A stretch of 60,000 nt of DNA from Branchiostoma floridae (taxonomy: Eukaryota > Chordata > Leptocardii > Amphioxiformes > Branchiostomatidae): contig NC_049985.1 of NCBI RefSeq assembly GCF_000003815.2, positions 25,180,494 to 25,240,493 on the forward strand, read 5' to 3'. Made by a program: the position numbers and the translations under genes. The notes under the pieces are model-generated. The model worked only from the letters and a program-made list of their open reading frames with translations. It did no database searches and had not been told where the DNA came from. Within the stretch, counting starts at the first letter, position 1, and each line of letters starts with the position of its first letter. Positions 25,601 to 40,600 of the stretch are shown one piece after another.

Positions 25601-28600
25601 ACCGGGCAATTCAAACAAGCAAACAAACAAACTCAACAATAGTGTTCTCTCTATATCATCTCCCGTCGAAAAAGTGACTAGTTCCCTTCAATATCCTCAT
25701 CAGGTTCGTAAATAATAGTATGACTGGTGTGCGAATTGGCAGAAAATAGACATCTTATATCAATAGGGTCTTCGATTGAAGACAATCATGAAAAGATTTT
25801 TCTGTCCGACGTTTTCGGTAATTCCTAAGTTTCAACCATCAGGGGAACCTGATTGGACTGTAGTACTGCTTTCCACAACGTCACACTGAGGCCCTTAATG
25901 TCGGTAAGGAAATTACTTTCGCGGTTGCGACGTTTTGAATAAAGATGTCATGCATTTGCACAGCCAAACTGATAAATAAGTAAATGCATTTGCTTATTTG
26001 GGAATATCTAAATGTAAAATCAGTAGCCATACACGAGGCATATTTTCAGCTAATATCTGCAACGGATATAAGAATATAGGTAACTTTGCACTTGCTTTTT
26101 ATTTCACAATTACTACCATTCAGGTGGATTTAGGGGAAATGAAGCGGGTCACGTGCACCATCATTCAGGGTCAGCCTAATGCAGCTGCCAATCAGTGGGT
26201 GACGTCATACAAACTTGAGTACAGCACAGATCGGATTATTTGGACGACATATGCCGACAGCATAGGCTCAGAAATGGTATATACATGTAAAGATTCCTTA
26301 TATATATATTGTATGCCAGATAAATACATAAACGGCATATGAGATATGTGTAAGGTGATTCAGTTCTGTTGCGAATGTATTTCTTCCAATCTTTTTATCT
26401 GCGCTGTGCATTCGTCTAGCTTCTCCTGATTTATGAGTCTGCACACTCACTACATCGACCACTGATTTGCAAGGTTAATCCAGTGTGTCAATATCAGGCG
26501 ATGTCAAGCCTCTCTTGCAGATCTATTTCATCATTTTACCTTTCAGGTATTTCCGGGTAACGTCGACAGGAGCCACCCTGTCACAAACCAACTGGACAAC
26601 GCAGTTGATGCCCGTTATTTTCGTTTCTTGCCTCAGTCCTGGCATAACCACATCGCCATGAGGGTGGAGCTTTTTGGCTATAACACCAGTAGGTTTTAGC
26701 CCGGATGCGATGTGCTTAGACATTCTATATGACACCTTTGATTCTTCAATTCTTAAAATTTATTACTTCCCATAATCAAAGTAGAATGTATACGTTCAAA
26801 GAGAAACATCTGAAGGACGGAAAAGTAAAGACACGGGCTCTTTCATGAAACATTTGCATCTTCCACTAAATATCAAATTGTGTATTGACAATTTTATCAG
26901 AATTTAACATTTATGGCATATAACCAGGCGTGTGACTGCGACACTGATGTGAACGGGTGTTTACCGTATACTTGACTTATCCATAATTAGATTAAAANNN
27001 NNNNNNNNNNNNNNNNNNNNNNNNNNNNNNNNNNNNNNNNNNNNNNNNNNNNNNNNNNNNNNNNNNNNNNNNNNNNNNNNNNNNNNNNNNNNNNNNNNNN
27101 NNNNNNNNNNNNNNNNNNNNNNNNNNNNNNNNNNNNNNNNNNNNNNNNNNNNNNNNNNNNNNNNNNNNNNNNNNNNNNNNNNNNNNNNNNNNNNNNNNNN
27201 NNNNNNTAGCCAAGTACACCACCGTCGGGCAGTGGTTGCAGGTACGTAAGCATATATCTTCATAAATTTAAAAATCATGTTCTGTACAGAAGCTCCGTGT
27301 TGGAAAAGTTCCTTTATGTTGTAGATCTTTTCAGCTGGGTGGCAAATCATTGAGCAGTTTTTAAGGCACGCACTTATAGAGATTTAAATAGCCGACGTTT
27401 CGGTAACTCCTCCGTTTTACTTCATCAGGGCAGCCTGATTGAATCATTCTACTCCTTGCAGGGATGTTGGCCAGGAAATATTTTTTTAGGTTCTGATGTT
27501 GTTCTGACTTAAGGTGCCCTCTCACTGCACTTGCGTCAAGCTTGCGTCACTGCGGGGTTCCTTTTTTTTCACTGCGTCACTGTTTTGTTATTTTCTCCGA
27601 TTTTTTATGATTTAGATATTGCGTAATACATAAATGTATGACTTAGAAGACGACAAAATACACAAAAAGTCAGAAACACCGTTCTTCATCTCTGAAATTC
27701 GTTGAGTATCTTTCGAACCCCGCAGTGACGCAAGCGTGCTCCAAGTCCAGTGAGAGTGCACCTTAAGTATCTTATGTATTGCTCCATTGAGAATATCCAA
27801 CTGCAAAGTCAGCAGACGTCAAATGTGGCCTAGTGTCAGCATACCAAGTATGTCTTTAGGAGATAGTTAGACCTTTTTTTCTTGCTTCTTATTTTGCAAT
27901 TCATAAAGAAAACTAACCACATGTGCATCGCCTTCCAGGTGGATTTAGGGGAAATGAAGCGCGTCATGGGCACCATCATTCAGGGTCGGCTTAACAATTG
28001 CCCTCAGTGGGTGACGTCGTACAAACTCCAGTACAGCACAGATCGGATTAGTTGGACGACATATGCTTACAGCGATGACTCAGAAATGGTATCTTGAAAA
28101 TAGAGAAATAAACATTGTTTTTTTTTTAACTTCTAAATAAAAACAAAATTCAACGACGTGATATGTATATTAATCAGGTTTGTCCAGAACATTGTGTACA
28201 GCAGACTCATTTTGACCCGTTGGTTTTTATTTGCGTTTTTGAATTGTCACAGACAGATTTTATACTGAGACTGTTGGGGTATTGGTAATGATGGAGATAG
28301 ATCTAAAGATGAACATACTTAACTATAATGGAGATCAGAAAATACCCTTATCTAAATTATCCGTTTACCCTCCAGGTCTTTCCAGGTAACTTCGACAGAA
28401 CCTACCCTGTCATAAACCTCCTGGACAACCCAGTTGATGCCCGTTCTGTGCGTTTCGTGGTCCAGTCCTGGCATAATCACATCGCAATGAGGGTGGAGAT
28501 TGTGGGCTGTAACACTAGTAGGTTTAAATCCTGAGATGTGTCTAAACGTTCTAACATCTTTAAGTAGAATTTCGTATTTAATTTTCCCGTACTCAATGTT

Positions 28601-31600
28601 GAAAATGAAGACATGCAAAGACTAACTTTTGATCTCATAAGAATTAGAACAAAAGTGGTCCTTGATAAAATATCACATGTATTTTCCCCAGAATTATCTT
28701 ATCGTTAGAATCCATCGAGTTTTGCAAAGGAAGCCCAGAGTTATATGCACTGCTATAAAAGGTCAAAAATATTTCCATACATTCTTATATTTACTCAGCT
28801 TAATGACTAGGAACGTAATTTGCAAGGCTGATCATGTCGCTTGACGTGACGCTTGATTGAGAAATATATAAAGATATATATAGGCTTTCTATATATTGAC
28901 CACGGTAAAGTCCTAATTGAAGTATAGTTAGAAATATTTCAAATTTGCCAATAGTTTCACCTTCTTGATCCATCACATCAGTTGCAGCCCCCTTCCCATC
29001 CTGTCCACATCTACTTGGGATCGAATCTGGTGCCATACCTGATGGCAGCATCACTGCATCCTCGTTCCACAGTGCTGGTTACGAGCCTTACAACGGGCGG
29101 TTAAACGGAATCGATGGTGAAGGTGCTTGGGTAGCAAGACACGACACCATCGGGGAATGGTTACAGGTGCAAACAACCCTGTTTCATATATAAGCTTTAT
29201 GTGGAAAAAATACTATTTTCTGTAAGTGCTGTTGGCCCATCTTGGAAACATTTACTTGGCAGACGTTTTGTTAACTCCTCAACTTCTTTCATCTTGGTCC
29301 AAATGACTGTACTACTCCATGCCGCAATATTGTTCTGCTGTTCCAAACGACGTCTAGGAAAATCCTATGGAGGTTGTGATGCTTTGACTTGTGATTTAAT
29401 GTATTTTGTGCATTGAGAATATCTCACTGCAACACCAATATTCGTTATTTTGAAGAATTGAGCTGTTTTCAAACTCAAAACTTTGCACTCACCGGAACGT
29501 TTGCCTGATTCACTGAGTATTAACATCTATTATCATAATACCGGTACGTTTACGACGATTTCTCTAGCCATACTGATTTGACAAATTGTCAACGCATCAT
29601 TTTCTCCAGTTAAATGTTGCTGTTATAGGTTACCCTTGCCACTTCTTCTGTGTAACTTTTCTGCCACTCTTGTCCTACTAAAAGCGTAATATTGTAATTG
29701 TAACACGCCGCGGAATTACACGGCGAACGGGCGCGTGGTTGGGAGGGGGTACAAAATACCGGTAGGAAGAAACACGGCACAATTAACTGCCGCTATGTAC
29801 ATTTATACATCCTCTGATGTTCCTTCCTTTTTTGTCAGTAAATGCATAAAACATAAACCTGCATGAGCATACAAAATGTCATGAGAAAACGGACGTATAC
29901 TGTCAAGAATTTTCATTTAACTTCTGTCCGTCACAACCGCTATGACGTAACACTTCACTGCTAGCGTAGATATAAAAATGGCGGGAAAATGGCTGCGTAC
30001 GTTCAATTTTGCCCATTCAGTCGTAGATCCGGGCTATTATGCAACGGTTCTTCACACTTTTACATGAGTTGTAGGTCACCAACAGAAATTCAAGATTGTT
30101 GTTGAATCATGTTCGTCTTGTGCCGTGAGCATGTGTAATTATGATCTATATAAATTTGGCAATGAATGTGACAGTGTGTTCGTCCCACGACGAGCTGCCT
30201 ACCCCGAAATTTAAAAAAAAGTATACTGAAAACTTTTGGCCTTGTTGTCTTCGAATGCATTGTTATCGATGCTTTGTAAATGGTGTATTGGACACCTAGA
30301 TGTCTGAAGTGTGCACAGCTCAGAAATAACTATTGTTGCATGTGTAGATCTCTTTAAGTTCCAGTATTTTTAATCTCCCGGTATAAGTCTTACTACCGGT
30401 ATTATGCCAATGCATGTTACTAAGCTGTCTCACACAATCGCTCTGGATATAGGACTTTTATTTACGTGTGACGTCAGCAATGAGTGGAAGGTTGGTGCAA
30501 GTTGGTATCGCCCTTCGTCCCGGTTGCTGAATTTTTTTTCCGACTCAGAAGAACTTTCCTGTTAATCAGTATTCGTGGTATGATTCAAGCACATGGAGTA
30601 TGTCCTCAATAGATCTGCCCTTCTTCCTTTTTATTTTACATTCTGTAACAGAAACAACTTGTCTTTCAGGTGAATTTAGGGGAAAAGAAGCCGATCATGG
30701 GCACTATCATTCAGGGTCGCCACAGCGAAAACCAATGGGTGACGTCATACAAACTCCAGTACAGTACCTATGGGACCAGTTGGGTGACATATGCCAGCAA
30801 CAATGGCTCAGACATGGTATCTGAAACACCAACTTACCCGCTTGTCATTTCTAATAATAAACAACTTACCAGAAAGTGATATTAAGCATTTTTTTCAACA
30901 GTTTATATGACAAAGCTTTTTACGCGTTGATTTTGATATGTGTTATTGATATTAATGTTCTTGGAAAATGCATGGACAATGTTTAGCCATTGATAGTGAT
31001 GAAGATTTATAGCTAAATATACTATACAGAAGAGTAGTAAATTGCCTTAATATCATTCATTTGTTTACCTTTTAGGTCTTTCCAGGCAACGCCGACAGGA
31101 GCCTTCCAGTCACGAACTTACTGAACAACCCAGTTGATGCCCGCTACGTACGTTTCGTGCCTCAGACCTGGCATGGTCACATCGCCATGAGGCTGGAGAT
31201 TGTGGGCTGTAACACAAGTAGGTTTCAATCCGGATGAGATGTGCCTTAACTTTTCTAACTACCTGAATCATCGGGGCAGATCATTACGTATCGTTTACGT
31301 GCTGTCACCAGACACTTTATTTTGCCAATACTGATATTTAAGCACACTTATATGCACTATTGTGCATATAAGTATCCTTTACGTTAGGTTTAAGCGCTGC
31401 TTAAATATCAGTTTTCGTGTCGATATCATTGCATTGTGGGATCGGGAATATACCGTGTTGCTGGAACAAAGCCCAGATTTAGATGTGCAACTATAAAAGT
31501 GGACAAGTATTTCTATAACATAAACCAGCCATGTGACTTATATGTATGTACATACATTGTTGATTATGTCGCCTGACTAATACAGAAAAAGAGAAAAAAT

Positions 31601-34600
31601 TGTAGAAAAATGTGGTTAATATGAACTAATATAATTTCATGCAATTCACCCAACACCTACTTTGTCTAATGGTTTAAGTAACAGTACTGAAATAGTCGCC
31701 GACTCCCTTATGCTTGAAATTTATCTTTATGGTTATCATACGTTCTTTTACTCGGTATCTCTCCCCAGCATTTTGTCTGACCACAAAGCACGTAGAGAAT
31801 GGAGCTCTGAACTGGGACCTTCCCAAGATCACCTCCTCACCCTTCATCTTTGAGGTCAAGGTCAACAGCAGCGGCAGTGGGTCCGTCCTCATCTTCCTCT
31901 ACCCGTGGGATGACGACACAACGGAGAACCAGGAAGCGTTTCGCGTTGAGCTGACATCTGGACAGTCCCTGATAGTGAGAACTACAAAGGACGGAGCCAG
32001 AGATACCGTTGCGAGTTATCATTCAACAGGTAACGTGGTTTGCTAAAGCTATTTAATTATAGTAATTCATACCTTACCTGTGTTTTATATCTCTGGCTGT
32101 GATGTGGGTCTGTATGTAGGTCAACAGCATAACTGGAGAAGCTGTGTAGCAGCGGTTGCGGGAACAAAGGTCAAGATCTAAAATGATTCACCTGGCATTT
32201 TCCGTCGGTACTGCATCGGGCTGTGTATGTTTGTGCCTGTGTTTGCGGACACCATAACCCGAAAGGCCACAGATAATTATGCATGATATTTGGTGGATGC
32301 ATAGGTTTGCGCAAATGAGAGACAAGTTCGATAAATTATGCAGTCCTAGCGGTGAGTTCTGCAGCGGAACCTCAAATTTGGAAGTGTCAGGTTCGTGATT
32401 TATTTTAGTAGTGGATAGGTCTTGGGACAGCGGGTAAAAAGCGTAAGTTTGGGCCCCCTAGTGGCTTGTTTGGAACTGAAGGGAACATTTTCGTTTTGAG
32501 ATTTGGACATCAATAACTCTAAAGGGGGTAAACGGGTCGTCATGACATTTAGCATGTAGATAGCTACGGCGATGCGTTACATAATTATATGCTAATCATG
32601 CAAATAATTAGACAATTTGCATGATAGGGAAAGTTTATAAATCAGCTGCGTTTCATAATAGGACTCTCAAACATGTGGCATATGTAACTGATAAAGAAAT
32701 ATCAATAGACATTGATTATGCAAATGTTATGCAAATGTAGACATAATTTGCATAATTTGTGAGAAAATACTCTAATACCATAGTGCTTCCATTCTTGCGC
32801 AATGTGGAACCTAAGTAAAGGTAAACATTATCGGACCTAAATCATACAAATCAGGGTCTTATTTACATAATTTGTGAGGGAATGCTATAATAGCTGTCTT
32901 GCTAAGATAATACTAGTAGAAAAGATGATCAAATGTTAATTTATGCTGGTGATGATAATATTTGCATTATAAAAGAAACGTTTTAAAAACATAATATATT
33001 ACTCGAAAAGGTTAACATAATTTGGTGAAAGTATCAGGTCGTGGAACTCTAGAATGTTTCTGCATTTTCAAAATGATATTTCTGAATGTGTAGACATGAC
33101 GTCAGCTGAAAAGTTCCAAAGGTTCTGGATCTGCTGGTCGAAAGGCGGAAGTGTTGGTGTGGGCAGGGCTGGAGAGGCGGAACCCTTTATGAACTGGACA
33201 AATCCTCAACTCGTTACTGACATCGGCAAAGTGGGGTACGGGACTTCGGCTATATCTGGAGAATTCATGCTCAACTGTACTCAAGGTTAAAAACTTTTTG
33301 ATACCACTTCTAATTTTAGTTTTGCTGTTTTGACATTGGTCTATACGAATCTGCGCTCTGAGCATCGATTTTGATTTGACGTACCGGATTTTATTTGTTT
33401 CACTGAATGTTGTCCACGTTTGTCTTCTAAGTATTCATTAATGAAATCCTATTCATGGATTTGGGATGTGCCAATTTTGGACTATAAGAAACCAAATGCT
33501 ATTTGAAAGTCATGACGCAATTTCTCTTCAGATGGATTTCCAGGTGTGTGTTTTGACCCCCCGACCCAAGCCAACACTACCGGGCCCGTGTGCGACTGCC
33601 CTTATCTGCTGGGGGAGAACTGCATTTACCCATGCTCTCCGGGGTATCACGCCATTTCCGGTGACGCCATAAAGAGAACATGCAGAACAGATGGATCATG
33701 GACAGAACCGGATATGTTCTGCCAAGGTATGAAATGAAATGAAATTTAAAAAAAACCTCCGTGTGATTATTTGGATTTCCTAATGCCATAAGCCCTAGTC
33801 ACCACAGAAAGATGTGATCCTCTTTTAATCAATGCCAGATACCCCCTATAGGGGCCATTTGTCGTCTCCATTCTATGTTTTGTTTTGGTCTACAGATATG
33901 GATGAGTGCCTCGCTCTGAACGGCGGCTGCAGCCAGACCTGCACCAACACTGGGGGAACTTACAACTGTTCCTGTAGTGAAGGGTTTGCACTTGACGGAG
34001 ACGGACATACCTGTGCTGGTAGATCAACTGACTTTATTTTCAATTTTACCATGCCAGCATTGAAACTTGACTGAACATCCGACAGAAATGATACAGTACA
34101 CAGAAATTTTTGATAGCTTTGTGTAAATGTGCGATGGTGACGCGGACTAGCGAACGATAAAAGTAGACTTTGAATTGATTAGGAAATTAAGGAGACTTTC
34201 TTTGGGAGGATAGAACTTCATAGGGCAACTTTGACTTTAATCAGATCCACAATTAAAGCCGATGTCGCCCAGGACAAGCAAATAACGTGCATGGTGGGTA
34301 GGACTGTGCTGTCCTCCGTGATGATGCTATTAACCCAAATAAGTTGCATGATACTAAATGAAATGAAACATGGAATTGCCAACTAACAGTTACTAATTCG
34401 CTACTGGGTATGATTTTGGATCATATGGAACTGTGGGATTAAACAAGAACCTTTTGATACGTTTCTTATTTTTCTAAAGCTTATTTGTTTTCTGGTCCAC
34501 AGACTTTGATGAGTGCCTCATTAGAAATGGAGGTTGTGGCCAGATCTGTAACAACGCTGTAGGATATTACAGCTGTTCGTGTTGGGAAGGATTCAGCCTA

Positions 34601-37600
34601 GACGGTTTCTTACATAACTGTAACGGTAGGGCATCTGTTATCTTGAAGTTTCTTCATTTTGTTATTTTATTTCTAACCCATCAACATGGTTTGTTTGTCG
34701 GAAATCTAATCAGGGTATCTGGTTGGACAGTTTTTATGCAGCAAACATATATGAGGTTTTAAAACAATTCAAAGAATGGGTGAGTCGATTCTTATATGTT
34801 TCAATTTGTTTTTTTTTTTTTTATTCTGCAGATGTTGATGAGTGTTTTACTAAAAATGGCGGCTGTAGTCAGTTCTGTACCAACACTGTAGGAAGTTACA
34901 TTTGTTCCTGTAGTGAAGGGTTCGTAATGGGCTGGGATGGACATAGCTGCATTGGTAAGTCATCTTTTGTACCGTCTTAGTAGTTTTTCTATCGGACGCT
35001 TTTGTGTGATGCGGAATCACTTATCAGTAACCGACATAGGTCTACCGACATACCGAGTTTGGTTGATACACGTCTGCGATGGATTTTATTGAGTTCATAC
35101 TTTCAACTTTTTTGTACTTATCAGTTGAAAGGTGTCTAACTTTGAGTGATTAACCTCGAATCCCACATTAAAAGGTGGGAGAACAGAGAATCTAGAACTA
35201 AAAAAGTAAAATGTAAAGCCCATGGGACTCAAACGTCTAACGCTAGTGCACCTACATGCTCGTCCTTCTCACAGAACTTTCAACAACAAAATCAACTACA
35301 ACACAGCAAACTTCAGTGCCTACTACATCCCCTGTTGCATCAAGCAGTAGGTTCCAGACCGCACAACGGACCAGCACAGCTCTGATGGACACTTCCACCA
35401 TGTCCACTACAGACGTGATGCCTACAAGCTCTACAGCAACTGTCAAAACTACAACGCGCTACGTCTTCGGAGGTAAACAAAAATCTAACGTGTTTACCGG
35501 GTACAATGATCTATGGTATGCAAAAAAGAATGTTTTGTCTATGTATCATTTATTTGATGATATGGCAATGGATTATACCTTCATAGGCAAGAAAAGTAGA
35601 AAACGTTTTATTACCTTCGCCAAGAAGATTATATTTTCGGTTAAGGCCTCAGGTTGTGGGCCCTATATGTAGGTCACTGAGAAAGAGAGAAATGTCAATA
35701 CATATTATTTACGCAAATGAGGACCTCATTTGCATAATGAATGAGAAAAGTTTATAAATCCACTGCAGTGCATGATAGGACTTTCAAACTTGTCACATAT
35801 GTAATTGAGAAAGAGAGAAATGTCAATAGACACTTGGCCAAAGCCCCCTATCATCATTTACTATTCGGCCAGGTCGGAGTCTGGTGAGAGACTACATGAT
35901 TTTGGCAAAGCACTCTGAAAGTTGCGCTGGAAAGTATCACAACAATGTACATAAAGTCACCTTCGCCAAGAAGGTTATGTTTTTGGTAGCGTTTGTGGGG
36001 AACACACATTCATGCAGTCGTTTGCCATTGTGGTAGGTACTCTTTAGTAATACATGAGTAAGACCTTAAAATACTTTAAAGACGTCTTGAATAAAGCCAT
36101 GATTATTTGGCGAAGGGATGTGTTCGTGGAACTCTTGTCTTGACAATATTCCGATATCAGCATTTTTTTCAGTCAACTGTTTTATACATTTTACCTCAGG
36201 TATTGATGGAGAACTATCTGATTATATGGATGATGAAGTTTCCAGCATGTCGCCCATGACCACACTCCCCACACTGCCGCCCAGAACAACCGAGCCGACA
36301 CCTCCGCCTCCTGTTTTCACCACCACTCAAGAATCGTCAACCCCGGCGCCATTTCTGATAGAGGTAACAAATAGTACAGATCCTGAATCGATTTGTTAAC
36401 AATTGTTTTATATTCAGTAGCTACTTCTACACACTACAACCAAATGATACTGGCGATATTTCCTATGGTGATGTAAGATCTGGTTTCTTAAACTGCAGGA
36501 GGAGATACCTGTTCTTATCAAGACTCTTAACGAGAAAGTGAGCCGCTTCAGCGGTTCCCTGGACGATCGCAAGGAACTTCTCAAAGGTTCGCTTTTTCGT
36601 TTACAATACTGTGAATATTGTTATGAAGCAAGTGAAGGTCATAAGGACTGACAACAAATTTTGAAACGTTTTTAAATGAAGATATGTTTGATGGGACTTT
36701 GTAGTTAGATATAGTTACCGCCAGTGCATTTCCTGACACATAATGTATTCATAGTGCATGATAGTCAATCTAGATGTAATAGATTCATTCTTTGGTACAG
36801 AAAGGTATAATCCTGATACAGGAACCTCAATAGTTTCTGACCAGAAGAAAAATCAAGAAAAATTGGAAAAGGCATTTTTTGTAGTGTATAAGCAGCATGC
36901 ACCTGCAACTAATGTATCAAGTGTTGACTTACTGATTTACTTGTCTTATGCCAAGTGTTAAGAAAACAGAAACAAAACAAAGGCGGCAAAGACACAGTGC
37001 ATGTCGTTACATCTCCCTATAGGGAATACGATGGTTAATGGTTTCACCCTCTTCAACCTGCAAGTTATCATCAATAGTCTATTGTTTGCCACCATCCACT
37101 ACATCTAAACTTGTATGTAACTGCGTACCGCTTACCGCTTACCGGTCCCTTGACCGGGGGTGGTCGTGGGGGCACTTAGCAGCTGAGCACACCTCCCTCC
37201 ATCTCACCCTGTCGTGGGCCAGAGCTTGGGTTTCGGCAAGGGTCATTCCCGTCCACTCCTTGATGTTATCATCCCACTTCTTTCTCTGTCTGCCTCGTCT
37301 TCTTTTCCCTTTGACTGTTCCTTGCAGGATGACCTTAGAGAGGCCTTTGCTTCTTCTGTATGTAACTGCGTGTTCCATACCAAACATACAGAAGTGACTG
37401 ACTCAACATCGTCGGTGCTACGAGCTCAGAGCAGTAGCAGGAAGGCCGTTGCTATGGAGACGACCGTTGACCTTTCCTCCGGCGTCACAGATGAGTTAAA
37501 AGACCTGATAGACGTCAGGTCTTCAGACCAGTCACCGGTGGAGCAGCTGATACTGATGAAAAGTGCAAAAGAACGTCTGAAATCTCGGGTAGGTGCCCTG

Positions 37601-40600
37601 TTGATTGGACTATATTTGACTCTATTCCTAATTGCCAAGCACCATATATTCATTGCCAGAAGCAGACAGATATCAATATTAAGGAAGAGTTCAGCATGCA
37701 TGATATTGACCTCCAACTGTAAAACAGACACGATCTCACCAAATCAGAAAGTTTTCAAAAAGGCATTTGGCTGAGAGAATTTTCCCCACAATACAGGTGA
37801 TGAGTGAAACGAGAGAGATGCTGCAGCTGATGGATGCGGCAGCAGACAAACTGTTGGAAGAGACACCACCGGAAGTTGAGGGTACGCACATCCGGTCTGA
37901 CGGTGTGCTCACGGCCGTGAAGAAGAGCATCCCTGATGTCGGCACCGTTCCTATCAGTCAGGATGTCGGCTCCATCGTGTTTACAAAGGAGGACAACCTT
38001 CCCGAGGATTCCACCATGAAGGTAAGAAAATATTCCCAAAAATGGGCCGTTGGATACCATCAGATATCGGTCCGCATTCAGCCTTGCTGATACGTCACAA
38101 TAGCTATTATGTACCCTATTAGTATTACACGGTGTTAACCGATCGATGTGTCAAGTGCTCATTGCTTTTGTGGTCAACAAGATGGAACAACCTTTAACCC
38201 GTTGCTTCCACAGGTTGTGGCGTTTGTGGGGGATCCATTTGTGTGGAGTGTAGAGAAAGCTGAAGTGACCTCATCAGTAGTCATGGTAACAATCACCAAA
38301 GAGAGGGATCTAACTGACGCGTCAAACCTCCAGCCATACATCACCATCGTCGTCAAGCAGAGAGTGCAGTTTGGGACCACGGGTGACACAGAAGAACAGT
38401 ATCATGACACCCTGCCGACATCATACAGACAGAACCTTGATGATGCGGGTAGATCCTTCCCTGTCACCAAGGTTCCTAGTCGTAACACCAACATGAAGCA
38501 TCACGCCATGTACATCGCCAATGCAGGCCAGGTGCCCCTACTTAGATTTTCTGTCGATGACGTCGACACGGAACTGCAGGTTTACTTCCGGTTTCACGAC
38601 TTCCCAACTGAGGAAGAATACGACTACACAACAGTTGTCAAACCTCCCGAAGTCACTGATTATAACGGTTTCGACATGCCATTTGGCCTCGTCTACTCCA
38701 ATTTCAACGTTTCAGTTGTTCCGGAGTTCCGGATGGAACGCGGGTGGCTCATGGTTGGTGTGAAGACAAAAGGTAGACATGATCTGTACACTATTATTAG
38801 TTTCTTAAAAGGGGCTCAACGCTGCTTATCTATCGTTTCAGATGTTAAAAATGAGCAACAAATATTATGTTTTAGCTATTGTGAGAAGCTTTGCTTAGTC
38901 AGTATCAAGAAATTGATAATACGTTTATTGGAAATTTGTACCCTAGGGCTAATTGCAGTTAACGTGGAATGGACAGAAAATAATGCAGTGAAGTATAGCA
39001 TGTGTCTACTCTAGTTCAAAAGCTAGCTCTAAATTCCAACTTAGTGGGTTCGACTTCTTTTTCTGAGACAGCGAAGGAAGGTATACATTCCTTACAAATG
39101 AGCACCAATGTTCCCCAATGTTACTTTGTGGATCAGGAGACCAACCCCACGGTGGTGTGACGTCAGCGGTCCCTCAGACCCCACCCCCTCCAGGTCGTGA
39201 CGTTATCCCTGCAGGAGTCACACTGCAGACTGCTGCAGTCTCCTGTCTGATGCGGGAAAACGAGAACCAGACGTGGGACAACCGTCGCTGCCAGGTTTTA
39301 CTGACTTACTGATCTGATAGTATCTTACTACTGAGTTTAACTGGTTAACCCTTAAGCTGTCAAAGTTTCGGACCAATAAAATGCTGATATTGATGTCAAT
39401 TGAATGTGACTGATGAAGTGATTCATAGAACATTTTTAAATGAAATGTATTTTCCCCAAGATGACAGAGTTGATGCTGATTGACAGATTTTCATTTTGCT
39501 TGGGAGGGACGAGCAAATGTAATTCATTATACAATATATGCTTAAGCCACGCAGAACAATCACTTAGAACACATTTGCCTACATTTCAAAACTCAAGTCG
39601 TTGCCCCCAGTGCAAAGATGGATTTGTCAGGTTTGTTTTTGTTAACGAGTTACAGCCGAAGATTGTCATGATACCAGGAATTTACACCCTGTTATAACGG
39701 ACCAGTCCGGCCTGTCAGCTGAAATATGGGGGTCAACTACAGGTCAAAGCATGTCAAAGGTCATGGGTTTTCGCCAGATTTTGAAAACACACATGCTTCA
39801 GTTCTCTCTAGCAGAAAACTCGACCTTTATTATCGAAATTGCCAGGGAAAAATATTTAAAAAATAAGTCAATATTCAGGCTAATGTGGTCCCTCTCCTGC
39901 TTTCATCATCATCATCATCATTCACTAGCACTGGATTTTGTATAAGAACTGTTGCTGTCCTGGCAACTGATAAACTAACATGTTGTACTATCTGCACCCG
40001 GTAGGTTGGGACAGAAACGAACGAGACCACCACTATGTGCACGTGTGACATGACACGACAAAGTGATGGGAAAAGCTCCAGCGTGATTCTGGCAGCGTCT
40101 TTCTTTGCGCTTCCAAACTTCGTGAACTTCGGCAAGTTTGGCAGCAATACTGACAAGTTGTCCACAAATTCGACCGTGTATGGAACAATCGTAGCACTGT
40201 GGATGATATTTTTGATGTCCCAACTATTAATATTACAGTCAAACATCAGGGTATGTCAGAGCCAATGCTTATGCGATTTTTTTTTTAAATTCTGCATGAT
40301 ATTCTTAGAAGATTAGCATTAATGTTTACGATAGCTAGTACGTTGAACGTTCTTATCTAAAAGTTTTCCGACCAATGACATCATTATTCGGTGCAATGGG
40401 AGCACAAACTGTATGAGCCATCCATTGTTATAGAAATCCAAATTTTGCCATCCGTGCCTCTACAGAGCCACATCGCTTCACGCACCGCAGTGGCCGACAG
40501 CATTGCTCTTGGTGAAGCAGCAAAGCTCGCCAAAGTGAAGCCCAGCATAGCGTCTGTTCCCAGAGTCTCCACAATCCCATCGGATGTTCCCGGTGCGGAC

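Noticed and set aside
37038-37397. 119-codon + strand protein
   Set aside because: It is antisense to a LINE RT fragment; the - strand carries the recognised motif.
38774-39014. Extension of the GAIN exon past 38772
   Set aside because: The frame stays open by chance, but a GT donor at 38773 in correct phase and loss of fold-like sequence mark the exon end.
39137-39193. Extra coding bases before the GPS exon
   Set aside because: In frame and possible, but the acceptor at 39193 has the best pyrimidine tract; left unresolved.
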